From assembly GCF_001524445.2 (NCBI RefSeq), contig NZ_CP013418.1, positions 62,001-126,000 of the forward strand: a DNA stretch of 64,000 nt. The letters run 5' to 3'. Under the pieces are notes generated by a model. The model searched no databases and was not told the DNA's origin. It worked only from the letters and a program-made list of their open reading frames with translations. The stretch comes from Burkholderia savannae (GTDB lineage: Bacteria; Pseudomonadota; Gammaproteobacteria; Burkholderiales; Burkholderiaceae). Positions 1 through 9,255 of the stretch are shown piece by piece (the stretch's first letter is position 1; every line of letters starts with the position of its first letter). Made by a program: the position numbers and the translations under genes.

Positions 1-307
1 CTGTAGGCTGAGACAAAAGCGGCTTTCTGCATGATGGGGCCTTGCGTGTTGCGATGACGCGGGCGTCGTGGCACAACCGTGCCCGACCGCTCGAATATTG
101 AATCGAGAATAGTTCAAGCATCGCTACGCCGACATGCGGCTCTACCCGAGCCTGAGCGTCATGCGAGCGGCGATCCTCGGCCCGCGATCGCGCGGAAACT
201 TGATTCAGCCGCATGGCCCACGCATCGCGCGTCATTACAATCCGATGACGTCGCGCGCGATACGGCGCGCGATGCAGTGGTCCCCCTCAATACGAACGAG
301 ACGAATC
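1..307. other. Left-edge region without a recognisable gene
   Basis: No reading frame here resembles a known protein; the open frames are typical GC-rich background. It holds the 5' flank of the cytochrome b561 gene, which starts at 308. A short purine stretch lies just before that ATG, but no convincing promoter hexamers were found. Confidence 0.5.
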
Positions 308-844
308 ATGAATCGCATCCTTGCCGGCCAGGCGCGCTACAACCGTCCCGCCGTCTTCTTCCATTGGGCGATCTTCCTGCTCGTCGCGCTCGCGTATCTC
401 GCGATCGAGGTGCGCGGGCCGAAGGGCACCGACAGCCGGGTGTTCTGGTCGAACGTCCATTACCTTGCCGGCGCGCTCGTGCTGGCGTTTGCGGCGCTGC
501 GGATCGTCTGGCGCTTCGCGAGCCGCGCGCCGGACGAATTGCCGCAGCCGGCGTGGCTCGCGCTGCTCGCGAAGCTCGCGCATCTCGCGCTGTACGTGTT
601 CATCGTGGCGCAGCCGCTTCTCGGCATCATGACGCTGAACTTCGGCGGCAAGCCCGTGACGCTCGCATGGATCGACTGGTCGTTCACGCTGTTCAGCCCG
701 AATCCGGGCCTGCGCCCGGCGATCAAGGAAGCGCACGAATTGATCGGCAACGTGTTCTATTACGTGATCGGCCTGCACGCGCTCGCCGCGCTCTGGCATC
801 ACTTCGTGAAGCGCGACGAGACGCTGCGCAGGATGACGTTCTGA
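308..844 (+). CDS. Cytochrome b561 family protein
   Basis: Encodes a 178-residue integral membrane di-haem cytochrome of the bacterial b561 type, which passes electrons between the quinone pool and other acceptors in the inner membrane. The protein opens with RYNRPAVFFHWAIF, the usual first helix with a haem-ligand histidine (about residue 19), and has four hydrophobic helices. Further conserved histidines are seen in VHYLAGAL (helix 2) and in GLHALAALWHHF near the C-terminus. The frame is open well upstream, but the ATG at 308 puts the first helix at the normal distance from the N-terminus and matches family length. The physiological partner is not shown by the context; the next genes are copper-related. 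Confidence 0.85.
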   Translation: MNRILAGQARYNRPAVFFHWAIFLLVALAYLAIEVRGPKGTDSRVFWSNVHYLAGALVLAFAALRIVWRFASRAPDELPQPAWLALLAKLAHLALYVFIVAQPLLGIMTLNFGGKPVTLAWIDWSFTLFSPNPGLRPAIKEAHELIGNVFYYVIGLHALAALWHHFVKRDETLRRMTF

Positions 845-954
845 CGCGCTTGGTCTTCACGGCGCGCATCGTTGCGGATGCAACGATGCGCGTGCGCGGC
901 TGGCGCGCAGCCGCAGCCGCAGCCGCCCCGCAGCCGCCCCGCAGCCGCTGCAGC

Positions 955-1026
955 CCCGCACCCGCACCCGCACCCGCACCCGCACCCGCACCCGCACCCG
1001 CACCCGCACCCGCACCCGCACCCGCA
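955..1026. repeat. (CCCGCA)12 hexanucleotide microsatellite
   Basis: Twelve perfect tandem copies of CCCGCA, followed by degenerate copies (CCCGCG, ACTGCA, CCTGCA) to about 1080. It lies between the b561 gene and the DUF2946 gene. Because the unit is six bases, length change would not shift a frame. In the frame of the downstream gene it would read as alternating His-Pro, but translation there is doubtful. Confidence 0.97.
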
Positions 1027-1130
1027 CCCGCGACTGCACCTGCACCTGCACCTGCGACGGCGACGGCGCCTGCGCCTGCGGCGGAGACCGCGACCGCGAC
1101 CGCGACCGTTTCGCGCTATCCAAGCCCGCA

Positions 1131-1163
1131 AACATTCTGTAACATTCGGGCGGCTTTACATTC
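1131..1163 (+). promoter_or_regulatory. Direct ACATTC repeats upstream of the copper operon
   Basis: AACATTC occurs at 1131-1137 and again exactly 10 bases later at 1141-1147; a third copy, TACATTC, is at 1157-1163, 20 bases before the DUF2946 start. Helically phased direct repeats just before a metal-uptake unit resemble the boxes used by OmpR-type metal response regulators. Operator function is inference. Confidence 0.35.
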
Positions 1164-1183
1164 CCTTTACGCAACACCGCGCC

Positions 1184-1573
1184 ATGTCCAACCGATTCCG
1201 CAAACTGACTGCCTGGCTGGGCATGCTTGCGATCTGGTTGGCGATCGTCGCGCCGCTCGTCTCGCAGGCGAACGCGCGGCTCGCCGCGCGTTCCGATGCC
1301 GTGATCTGCGGCGACGAGCACCACGCTCGGGCGGCCGAAGCGGGCGTCGCGCCGGGCGATGCAGCGCACGGCGGCGCGCACCATGCGCTGCATCTCGACG
1401 CCTGCGGATATTGCGCATTCTTCGCGCACGGCCCGGCGATCGGCGTGGCCGCGCCCTCCGTCTTCTCCGCGCACGTGGCGGCCGTCGCGCCGGCCGTCTT
1501 CTCTCGCGCAGTCGAGCCTTCGCTCGAGCGCTACACGCGCGCCTATCCGCGCGCCCCGCCGAAAGACGCCTGA
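1184..1573 (+). CDS. DUF2946 family exported protein
   Basis: A 129-residue protein with an N-terminal hydrophobic segment (LGMLAIWLAIVAPLVSQANA) that looks like a signal peptide or anchor. It is followed by a His-rich stretch and the DUF2946 signature HLDACGYCAFFAH, with two cysteines spaced as CxxC. DUF2946 genes commonly sit next to TonB-dependent copper receptors, and here an OprC-like receptor starts 87 bases downstream, so a role in copper handling in the envelope is likely. The ATG at 1184 follows an AT-richer stretch after the hexamer repeat and places the signal peptide correctly. The frame remains open upstream through the repeat; a longer His-Pro product cannot be excluded but is unlikely. 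Confidence 0.75.
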   Translation: MSNRFRKLTAWLGMLAIWLAIVAPLVSQANARLAARSDAVICGDEHHARAAEAGVAPGDAAHGGAHHALHLDACGYCAFFAHGPAIGVAAPSVFSAHVAAVAPAVFSRAVEPSLERYTRAYPRAPPKDA

Positions 1574-1660
1574 ACGCCTGATTTCATTTCCATTCATGCC
1601 GTCCCCGCATCCGTTCGATCCGACGATCGCGCGGAAGGGGCGTCTTTCGAGTTTCGATTC

Positions 1661-3841
1661 ATGACATCCAAGTTCTTGTGTCACGCGCACGCCGCGCGTG
1701 GAGACCGTGCGCGCCGCCGGCGGCGCGCGATCAGCCTGACCGTCCCCGCGCTCGCGGCGGGCGCCTTCCACCTCGCGCCGGCCGTCGCGCAGACGGCCGG
1801 GCCGGGACACCGGCACGATGCGGCCGGCGCGACGAGCAGCACGACGAGCAATACGCCGACCAGCACGCCGGCGGACGCGCTCGTGCTGCCGACGATCGAG
1901 GTCGTCGCGGCGCCCGAATCGACGCCGCTCGTCGTCGTCACCGATCCGAAAACGCCGCGCCAGCCGCTGCCCGCGAGCGACGGCGCCGATTATCTGAAGA
2001 CGATTCCCGGCTTCGCGTCGATCCGCAGCGGCGGCACGAACGGCGATCCGGTGCTGCGCGGGATGTTCGGCTCGCGCCTGAACATCGTCGCGAACGGCAT
2101 GCCGACGCTCGGCGCGTGCCCAGGCCGGATGGACGCGCCGACGTCGTACATCGCGCCCGAGAGCTATGACAAGGTGACGGTCGTCAAGGGGCCGCAGACC
2201 GTCTTGTACGGACCGGGCGCGTCCGCCGGCACGGTACTGTTCGAGCGCGTGACGCCGCGCTTCAAGACGCCGGGCATGCGCTTCGAGGGCAGCGTCGTGG
2301 GCGGCTCGTTCGGGCGCAACGACCAGAACGTCGACGTGACGGCCGGCACGCCGGACTTCTACGGCCGCGTGAGCGCGAACCACGCGCATTCGCAGGATTA
2401 CGAGGACGGCAACGGCCGCACGGTGCCGTCGCAGTGGGACAAATGGAATGCCGACGCGGCGCTCGGCTGGACGCCCGACGACAACACGCGGCTCGAGTTG
2501 ATGGCGGGCACGGGCGACGGCTACGCGCGCTACGCGGGCCGTGGGATGGACGGCGCGCACTTCCGGCGCGAGACGTTCGGCTTGAAGTTCGACAAGAAGC
2601 ACATCGGCGACGTGCTCGACCGGATCGAGGCGCAGGTCTTCTACAACGAAGCCGATCACGTGATGGACAACTACACGCTGCGCATGCCCGATCCGACGAG
2701 CAGCATGCCGATGCGCATGGCGTCCGAAGTGCGTCGCCGCACGCTCGGCGCGCGCGTCGCGGCGACGCTGCGCTTCACCGACGCGTTCAAGCTCGTGACA
2801 GGCGTCGACGCGCAGTCGAACCGCCTCGATTCGCGCTCGGCGATGGGAATGCAGAACTACGGCGACATGCCGTGGAATCCGCAGGCGAACATGTGGAACG
2901 CGGGCGCGTTCGGCGAGCTGACCTGGTATGCGAGCGATGCGTCGCGCGTGATCGGCGGCGCGCGAATCGATTACGCGGCTGCGCGCGACAAGCGCGCGAT
3001 GATCAGCGGCATGATGATGAGCATGCGCAACCCGACGTTCGACGATCTGCGCTCGCGCGTGCTGCCGAGCGGCTTCGTGCGCTACGAGCGCGATCTCGCG
3101 TCGCTGCCCGTCACGTGGTACGCGGGAATCGGTCACACGGAACGCTTTCCTGATTATTGGGAACTGTTCTCGGCGAAGCGCGGGCCAGCCGGATCGGTCA
3201 ACGCGTTCTCGGCGATCGAGCCCGAGAAGACGACGCAGCTCGACGTCGGCGCGCAGTACAAGAGCGACAAGCTGGACGCGTGGGTGTCCGCGTATGCGGG
3301 CTACGTGCAGGATTTCATCCTGTTCGACTACGCGACGGGCCCGATGGGGCAGACGACCCAGGCGACGAACGTCAACGCGCAGATCATGGGCGGCGAAGTC
3401 GGCGCTTCGTGGCGACCGCTCGCGCCGTGGCGCTTCGATGCGTCGCTCGCGTATGCGTGGGGACGCAACGTGCAAAGCGGCGCGCCGCTGCCGCAGATGC
3501 CGCCGCTCGAAGCGCGCTTGGGCGTCGAATACTCGCGCGGGCCGTGGTCGGCGGGCGGGTTGTGGCGAGTCGTTGCGCCGCAACATCGCTATGCCCTGAA
3601 CGAGGGCAACGTCGTCGGCAAGGACTTCGGCCCGAGCGCCGGTTTCGGCGTGCTGTCGCTGCACGCGCAGTACAACGTGAGCAAGGCGGTGCAGATCTCG
3701 GTCGGCATCGACAACGTGCTCGACAAGGCTTATGCGGAGCACCTGAACCTCGCGGGCAACGCCGGCTTCGGCTACCCGGCGAACATGCCCGTCACGGAGC
3801 CCGGCCGCACCGCCTGGGTCCGCTTGAGCACCAAGCTCTAA
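1661..3841 (+). CDS. oprC: TonB-dependent copper receptor (OprC/NosA-like)
   Basis: A 726-residue outer-membrane beta-barrel receptor for copper. After a long signal peptide ending near AVAQ comes a plug domain with a TonB-box-like region (LPTIEVVAAPE) and the motif GACPGRMDAPTSYI; in OprC the Cys and Met of this CxxxM element bind copper. The plug ends with VKGPQTVLYGPGASAGTV, and the protein finishes with barrel strands and a terminal aromatic-rich segment (TAWVRLSTKL). Length fits the TonB copper receptor family. It lies directly after a DUF2946 gene, probably co-transcribed. Methionine-rich loops (MISGMMMSMRNP, and SSMPMRMAS) are consistent with copper contact. Confidence 0.9.
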   Translation: MTSKFLCHAHAARGDRARRRRRAISLTVPALAAGAFHLAPAVAQTAGPGHRHDAAGATSSTTSNTPTSTPADALVLPTIEVVAAPESTPLVVVTDPKTPRQPLPASDGADYLKTIPGFASIRSGGTNGDPVLRGMFGSRLNIVANGMPTLGACPGRMDAPTSYIAPESYDKVTVVKGPQTVLYGPGASAGTVLFERVTPRFKTPGMRFEGSVVGGSFGRNDQNVDVTAGTPDFYGRVSANHAHSQDYEDGNGRTVPSQWDKWNADAALGWTPDDNTRLELMAGTGDGYARYAGRGMDGAHFRRETFGLKFDKKHIGDVLDRIEAQVFYNEADHVMDNYTLRMPDPTSSMPMRMASEVRRRTLGARVAATLRFTDAFKLVTGVDAQSNRLDSRSAMGMQNYGDMPWNPQANMWNAGAFGELTWYASDASRVIGGARIDYAAARDKRAMISGMMMSMRNPTFDDLRSRVLPSGFVRYERDLASLPVTWYAGIGHTERFPDYWELFSAKRGPAGSVNAFSAIEPEKTTQLDVGAQYKSDKLDAWVSAYAGYVQDFILFDYATGPMGQTTQATNVNAQIMGGEVGASWRPLAPWRFDASLAYAWGRNVQSGAPLPQMPPLEARLGVEYSRGPWSAGGLWRVVAPQHRYALNEGNVVGKDFGPSAGFGVLSLHAQYNVSKAVQISVGIDNVLDKAYAEHLNLAGNAGFGYPANMPVTEPGRTAWVRLSTKL

Positions 3842-3865
3842 GCTTTCGCCGGTCCCTTCCTTTCC

Positions 3866-3897
3866 CCCGCATCGCGGTGCAGCATCCGCGATGCGGG
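3866..3897 (+). terminator. Stem-loop after the copper receptor gene
   Basis: A perfect 12-bp inverted repeat (CCCGCATCGCGG at 3866-3877 and its complement at 3886-3897) with an 8-base loop, 25 bases after the oprC stop. No T-tract follows, so it may be a weak or factor-dependent terminator or an mRNA-stabilising structure. Confidence 0.45.
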
Positions 3898-3949
3898 CGG
3901 TCTACCCGCTTCGCATCGCCGCTAGCGTCAATCGATTAGAGAGCCGCGT

Positions 3950-3974
3950 CTAACCGACGGAAAATTTTCGTTAG
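3950..3974. promoter_or_regulatory. Nested palindrome upstream of lipA
   Basis: CTAAC (3950-3954) and GTTAG (3970-3974) flank the perfect palindrome GAAAATTTTC (3960-3969). A related block (GTTAGCCGACG) follows near 3990. This is the AT-rich part of the 330-base gap between oprC and lipA, which otherwise holds no gene. It could be an operator of the lipase operon; this is inference only. Confidence 0.25.
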
Positions 3975-4114
3975 GCATGCTTCACTCCGTTAGCCGACGC
4001 AGGGGGGGCGTTCGTTTAAATCGTCAAAGATCGTCATCGAGCCCTAGGCAGCATCGTTGGGCCGTGCAACTGTGTCGGCGTGCGGGCTGCGTCTTCGCGC
4101 GGTGCGAAACGTAG

Positions 4115-5266
<1,152 letters not shown>

Positions 5267-5269
5267 TCG

Positions 5270-6304
5270 ATGAAGGGTGAAGGCGGCATCGCGCGACGCG
5301 TCGCGCTCTATGGGGCGGCCGGCGTCGTTGCGGCCGGCGCGGTTTGGTACGTCGTCGGCGCGCCGGCGAAGCACGATGCCGGCGCGGCCGGCGTCGCGCC
5401 CGCCGCCGCCGCGTCGGCGCCCGCCGTCGCGGCGGCGGGCGCCGATGCGGGTTCCGGCGCGAACGCGCTGCCGAAGTCGCTGGCGGGCTCGTCCGCGCCG
5501 CATCTGCCGCTCGATGCGCAAGGCCATCTCGCAAAAGTGCGCGCGGTGCGCGACTTCTTCGATTACTGCCTGAGCGCGCAGAACGAGCTGAGCCCGCAGG
5601 CGCTCGATGCGCTCGTCTCGCGCGAGATCGCCGCGCAGCTCGACGGCACGGTCGCGCAGGGCGAGGCGCTCGACGTGTGGAAACGCTATCGCGCATATCT
5701 TGCCGAGCTCGCGAAGCTGCCGGACGGCGGCGCGCCCGGCAACAAGTTCGATCTCGCGACGATGCAGCTCGCGCTCGATCAGCGCGCGTCGATCGCGAGC
5801 CGCACGCTCGGCGACTGGAGCGCGCCGTTCTTCGGCGCCGAGCAGCAGCGGCAGCGCTACGATCTCGCGCGGTTGAGGATCATGCAGGACGCGTCGCTGA
5901 CGGATGCGCAGAAGGCCGCGCGCCTCGCGGCGCTCGAGCAGCAGTTGCCGCTCGATCAACGCACCGAGCTCGCGCGTGAAAAGCAGCAGAAGGATGCGAT
6001 TGCGCAGATCGCGCAACTGCAGAAGTCGGGGGCGTCGCCCGACGAAATGCGCGCGCAGCTCGCGCAATCGCTCGGCGCGCAAGCCGCGGATCGCGTCGCG
6101 AAGATGCAGCAGGCGAATGACGCGTGGCGTGCGAAGTACGACGAGTATGCGGCGCAGCGCGCGCAGATCGATGCGCAGAATCTGGCGCCGCAGGATCGCG
6201 ACGCGCAGGTCGCGCAGCTGCGGCAGCGCTATTTCACGGAGCCGGGCGAGGCGCTGCGCGCGGCGTCGCTCGATCGCGGCGGCGCGGCGACGCAGACGCA
6301 ATAG
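5270..6304 (+). CDS. lifO: Lipase-specific foldase (Lif chaperone)
   Basis: A 344-residue membrane-anchored steric chaperone that folds LipA in the periplasm before type II secretion. It has a short cytoplasmic N-terminus, one membrane helix (about residues 9-28), an Ala/Pro-rich linker, and a periplasmic domain. The conserved foldase signature is visible as RAVRDFFDYCLSAQNEL (about residue 95). The rest is helical and rich in Gln, Arg and Ala (QKAARLAALEQQLPLDQR), as expected for the extended helical clamp around the lipase. It starts three bases after the lipA stop, so it is translated from the same mRNA. The C-terminus is charged and ordinary in length. Confidence 0.95.
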   Translation: MKGEGGIARRVALYGAAGVVAAGAVWYVVGAPAKHDAGAAGVAPAAAASAPAVAAAGADAGSGANALPKSLAGSSAPHLPLDAQGHLAKVRAVRDFFDYCLSAQNELSPQALDALVSREIAAQLDGTVAQGEALDVWKRYRAYLAELAKLPDGGAPGNKFDLATMQLALDQRASIASRTLGDWSAPFFGAEQQRQRYDLARLRIMQDASLTDAQKAARLAALEQQLPLDQRTELAREKQQKDAIAQIAQLQKSGASPDEMRAQLAQSLGAQAADRVAKMQQANDAWRAKYDEYAAQRAQIDAQNLAPQDRDAQVAQLRQRYFTEPGEALRAASLDRGGAATQTQ

Positions 6305-6312
6305 CGCGTCGG

Positions 6313-6341
6313 GCACGCGCGCATGCGGCATGCGCGCGTGC
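6313..6341. terminator. Perfect 14-bp inverted repeat between convergent genes
   Basis: GCACGCGCGCATGC (6313-6326), one base, then its exact complement (6328-6341). It sits nine bases after the lifO stop and about 100 bases beyond the end of the convergent MocR gene. There is no T-tract on either strand; a bidirectional or factor-assisted terminator is plausible. Confidence 0.45.
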
Positions 6342-6404
6342 GTGTGCGCATCCCTCGTTCGAGAGCGGGGCGCGCGCGTGCCCGGTTATGCCGCGTCTGC
6401 CGCG

Positions 6405-6449
6405 CATCACGCGCATCACGCACATCACGCACATCACGCACATCACGCG
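6405..6449. repeat. Five tandem copies of the 9-mer CATCACGCR
   Basis: CATCACGCG, three copies of CATCACGCA, then CATCACGCG. The last copy contains the stop codon of the MocR gene on the minus strand (6443-6445), so the array begins exactly at the 3' end of that gene. It is too short and lacks unique spacers, so it is not a CRISPR array. Confidence 0.95.
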
Positions 6450-7963
6450 ACACGCCGCTTCCCGCTTCGATCCAGATGCACTTCGATTGTTTGCGCGAGC
6501 GTATCGAACGCAGGCGCGATCCGCTCGTTCGGCACGCACGCATAGCCGAGCAGCAAGCCCTCGCGCGCCGTCTGCGCATGGTTGTAATACGTGGTGAGCG
6601 GACGCACGATCACGCCCGCGTCGAACGCGGTTTGCGTGATCGCACGATCATCGCAGCCGTTCGGCAGTCCGATCACGAGGTGCAGGCCCGCTTCGTCGCC
6701 CATCACCGGCAGCGCGTCGCCGAAGCGCGCGCGGATCGCATCGATCAGCAACTGCCGGCGCTCGCCGTACAGCGCGCGCATCCGGCGCACGTGCGACGTC
6801 AGATAGCCGTCCATGATGAACTCGGCGAGCACCGCCTGTTGCATCAACTGTCCTTCGCGATACAGCTCGGACAGCCCCGTCCTGAACGTTTCGACGAGAT
6901 GCTCGGGCACCACCATGTAGCCGAGCCGCAGGCTCGGGAACAGCATCTTGCCGAGGCTGCCGACGTAGATCACGCGGCCCGCGTCGTCGAGCCCCTGCAG
7001 CGACGCGAGCGGCCGGCTGCCGTAGCGGAACTCGCTGTCGTAATCGTCCTCGATGATCCAGCATTGATGCTGCCGTGCATATTCGAGCAGCATCCGCCGC
7101 CGTGCGAGGCTCATCACCATGCCGAGCGGATATTGATGCGACGGCGTGACGAGCGCGAGCCGCGGCGGATGCTTCAGGTCCTGCGCGCGCGGCGCGAGCC
7201 CTTCGTGATCGACGGGCACGGGCGCGAGCACGAGGCCCGCCGCTTGCAGCACGCTGCGCACGCCCCAGTAGCATGGCTCCTCGACCCACGCGCGATCGCC
7301 GACGTCCGCGAGGAGCCGCACCGACAGGTCGATCGACTGATGAATTCCGGTCGTGATGATGATCTGGTCGGGCGAGCATTTGACTGAGCGCGCGACGCGC
7401 AGATAGTCCGACAGCGCCCGGCGCAGCGGCCGGTAGCCGCCGCCCGGCGCGTAGGTGAGCAGCTCGGGATTCGCTTCCTTCCACAGCCGCGCCTGCAAGC
7501 GGCTCCACGTGCGCGCCGGAAACTCCGACACGTCAGGCACGCCCGGCATGAACGCCCCCCACTGGCGGCGCGACACGCCCGCGTGCTCGATGAGCTGCGC
7601 GCCGCGCGTCGACAGCGCGCCGTGCGCGCGCTGCCGCGCGGCGAGCGACTCGTCCGACGCGTGCGCGTGCGCGCCGGCTTGTGCGCGCATCGCCGCGGCG
7701 TCGGGGCGCGTATCGGCGACGTAGGTGCCGCTGCCCGTCGTCGTCAGCACGTAGCCTTCGGTCGTCAACTGGTCGTACACGTGCAGCACGGTATTGCGCG
7801 CGATCGCGAGATCGGTCGCGAGCGTGCGCGAGCTCGGCAGCTTGGTGCCGGGCGTGAGCTCCCCCGACAGGATCGCCTGCTGCATCAAGCGCAGCAGTTG
7901 CCGGTACATCGGCTCGGCCGAGTGCCGCTCGAGCCGCGCGGCGAGCCAGTCGGAGAGGATCAC
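6443..7963 (-). CDS. MocR-type GntR/aminotransferase regulator
   Basis: A 506-residue regulator fusing an N-terminal GntR winged helix (MYRQLLRLMQQAILSGEL, then GTKLPSSRTLATDLAIARNT) to a fold-type I aminotransferase domain. The PLP lysine is in GSLGKMLFPSLRLGY, and IIEDDYDSEFRY is the typical cofactor-side motif. MocR proteins sense PLP or amino compounds and control neighbouring genes. No ATG lies near the expected N-terminus; the start is probably the GTG at 7963 or the TTG at 7972. The gene is divergent from a polyamine-type ABC importer starting at 8081, so that operon is its likely target, as in GabR- and PdxR-like arrangements. The stop codon lies inside a 9-bp tandem repeat. Confidence 0.85.
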   Translation of the reverse strand: MILSDWLAARLERHSAEPMYRQLLRLMQQAILSGELTPGTKLPSSRTLATDLAIARNTVLHVYDQLTTEGYVLTTTGSGTYVADTRPDAAAMRAQAGAHAHASDESLAARQRAHGALSTRGAQLIEHAGVSRRQWGAFMPGVPDVSEFPARTWSRLQARLWKEANPELLTYAPGGGYRPLRRALSDYLRVARSVKCSPDQIIITTGIHQSIDLSVRLLADVGDRAWVEEPCYWGVRSVLQAAGLVLAPVPVDHEGLAPRAQDLKHPPRLALVTPSHQYPLGMVMSLARRRMLLEYARQHQCWIIEDDYDSEFRYGSRPLASLQGLDDAGRVIYVGSLGKMLFPSLRLGYMVVPEHLVETFRTGLSELYREGQLMQQAVLAEFIMDGYLTSHVRRMRALYGERRQLLIDAIRARFGDALPVMGDEAGLHLVIGLPNGCDDRAITQTAFDAGVIVRPLTTYYNHAQTAREGLLLGYACVPNERIAPAFDTLAQTIEVHLDRSGKRRVA

Positions 7964-7975
7964 GGTGTCCAAAGT

Positions 7976-8056
7976 GGTTCTACCGAAAATATTGAAATGG
8001 TTCCCTATTGTAGGACCGTGTGCGCCGTATAGTGAATCGCATCTCGAAATATCGAG
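7976..8056. promoter_or_regulatory. Divergent promoter/operator region, MocR gene / ABC importer
   Basis: Between the divergent starts lie an imperfect inverted repeat GGTTCTAC (7976-7983) / GTAGGACC (8010-8017) and a perfect one, CTCGA (8043-8047) / TCGAG (8052-8056). TATAGT at 8028-8033 could be a -10 element for the importer. The repeats are candidates for MocR binding. Sites are seen directly; function is inferred. Confidence 0.35.
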
Positions 8057-8080
8057 CCAGGACGAAAAGGGGACGGGACG

Positions 8081-9181
8081 ATGAAGACCGATGATGCGAT
8101 CGTCAGCTTTCGCGGCGTGCGCAAGACCTACGACGGCGAAACGCTCGTCGTCAAATCGCTCGATCTGGACATCCGGCGCGGCGAATTCCTGACGCTGCTC
8201 GGGCCGTCCGGCTCGGGCAAGACCACGTGCCTGATGATGCTCGCGGGTTTCGAATTCCCGACGGGCGGCGAGATTCGCCTCGACGGCGAGCTGCTGAACC
8301 ACGTGCCGCCGCATAAGCGCCACATCGGCATGGTGTTCCAGAATTACGCGCTCTTTCCTCATCTGACCGTCGCGCAGAACGTCGACTATCCGCTGAGCGT
8401 GCGCCGGATGCCCGCCGCCGAGCGCAAGACGCGCGTCGCCGCCGCGCTCGAGATGGTGCGGATGGAGCGCTTCGCGAAGCGCTATCCGGCGCAGCTGTCG
8501 GGCGGCCAGCAGCAGCGGATCGCGCTCGCGCGCGCGCTCGTGTTCGAGCCGAAGCTCGTGCTGATGGACGAACCGCTCGGCGCGCTCGACAAGCAACTGC
8601 GCGAACACATGCAGTACGAACTGAAGGCGCTGCACGAAAAGCTCGGGCTGACCTTCGTCTACGTGACGCACGATCAGGGCGAGGCGCTGACGATGTCCGA
8701 TCGCGTCGCGGTGTTCGACAAGGGCGTCGTGCAGCAGCTCGACACCGTCGATCGGCTCTATGAATCGCCGTGCAACGAATTCGTCGCGAATTTCATCGGC
8801 GACAGCAACCGGCTGCGCGGCACCGTCGCGAGCGTGAACGGCGAGTTCTGCGAATTCCGGCTCGACGACGGCACGCGTCTCGTCGGCCTGAACGCAGGCA
8901 GCGCGCAAGCGGGCGCGGCGGGCGTCGCGTGCATCCGCCCCGAGCGGATGAGCGTCGCGCCGGGCGGCGGCCGCGCGGCGAACGGTGCGGCAAACGCGCT
9001 GTCCGGCGAAGCGCGCAGTCTCATCTACTTCGGCGACCACGTGCGGATGCGCTGCGCGCTGCCGGGGCAGGACGAATGCTTCGTCAAGGTGCCGCTCGGC
9101 ACGGGCGCGCTCGACGCGTTCACGCCGGGCGCGCCGATCTCGCTCGAGTTCCGGCCCGAGCATCTGCGGGTTTTCGCATGA
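8081..9181 (+). CDS. ABC transporter ATP-binding protein (PotA-like)
   Basis: A 366-residue ATPase that powers an importer of the spermidine/putrescine class. Walker A is GPSGSGKTT (about residue 43), the Q-loop is in MVFQNYALFPHLTVAQNV, the signature is LSGGQQQRIALARAL, Walker B is LVLMDEPLGALD, and the switch histidine is in YVTHDQGEALTMSD. A C-terminal TOBE-type domain follows from about residue 250, as in PotA and PotG. It is the first gene of a four-gene operon with a binding protein and two permeases, preceded by a good ribosome site (GGGACG). The substrate is inferred from family only; GABA or other amine-containing solutes are possible. Confidence 0.9.
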   Translation: MKTDDAIVSFRGVRKTYDGETLVVKSLDLDIRRGEFLTLLGPSGSGKTTCLMMLAGFEFPTGGEIRLDGELLNHVPPHKRHIGMVFQNYALFPHLTVAQNVDYPLSVRRMPAAERKTRVAAALEMVRMERFAKRYPAQLSGGQQQRIALARALVFEPKLVLMDEPLGALDKQLREHMQYELKALHEKLGLTFVYVTHDQGEALTMSDRVAVFDKGVVQQLDTVDRLYESPCNEFVANFIGDSNRLRGTVASVNGEFCEFRLDDGTRLVGLNAGSAQAGAAGVACIRPERMSVAPGGGRAANGAANALSGEARSLIYFGDHVRMRCALPGQDECFVKVPLGTGALDAFTPGAPISLEFRPEHLRVFA

Positions 9182-9255
9182 TCGCGAGGCCGCGCGCCAC
9201 GCATCGCGTTTCGCACAACAACCACGCTTCATCACCTGTCACGAGAGGAAACATC

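Noticed and set aside
872..1183. N-terminal His-Pro extension of the DUF2946 protein
   Set aside because: It would require a TTG start without a ribosome site and would put the signal peptide in the middle of the protein.
79..1581. Long plus-strand frame with Ala-Pro repeats across the hexamer array
   Set aside because: It runs over the b561 gene in another frame and is open only because GC-rich DNA and the repeat lack stop codons.
857..3742. 961-codon minus-strand frame opposite the copper receptor
   Set aside because: Arginine- and histidine-rich product with no family features; a shadow of oprC on the other strand.
6405..6449. CRISPR array
   Set aside because: The repeats are 9 bases and directly adjacent, with no spacers and no cas genes.
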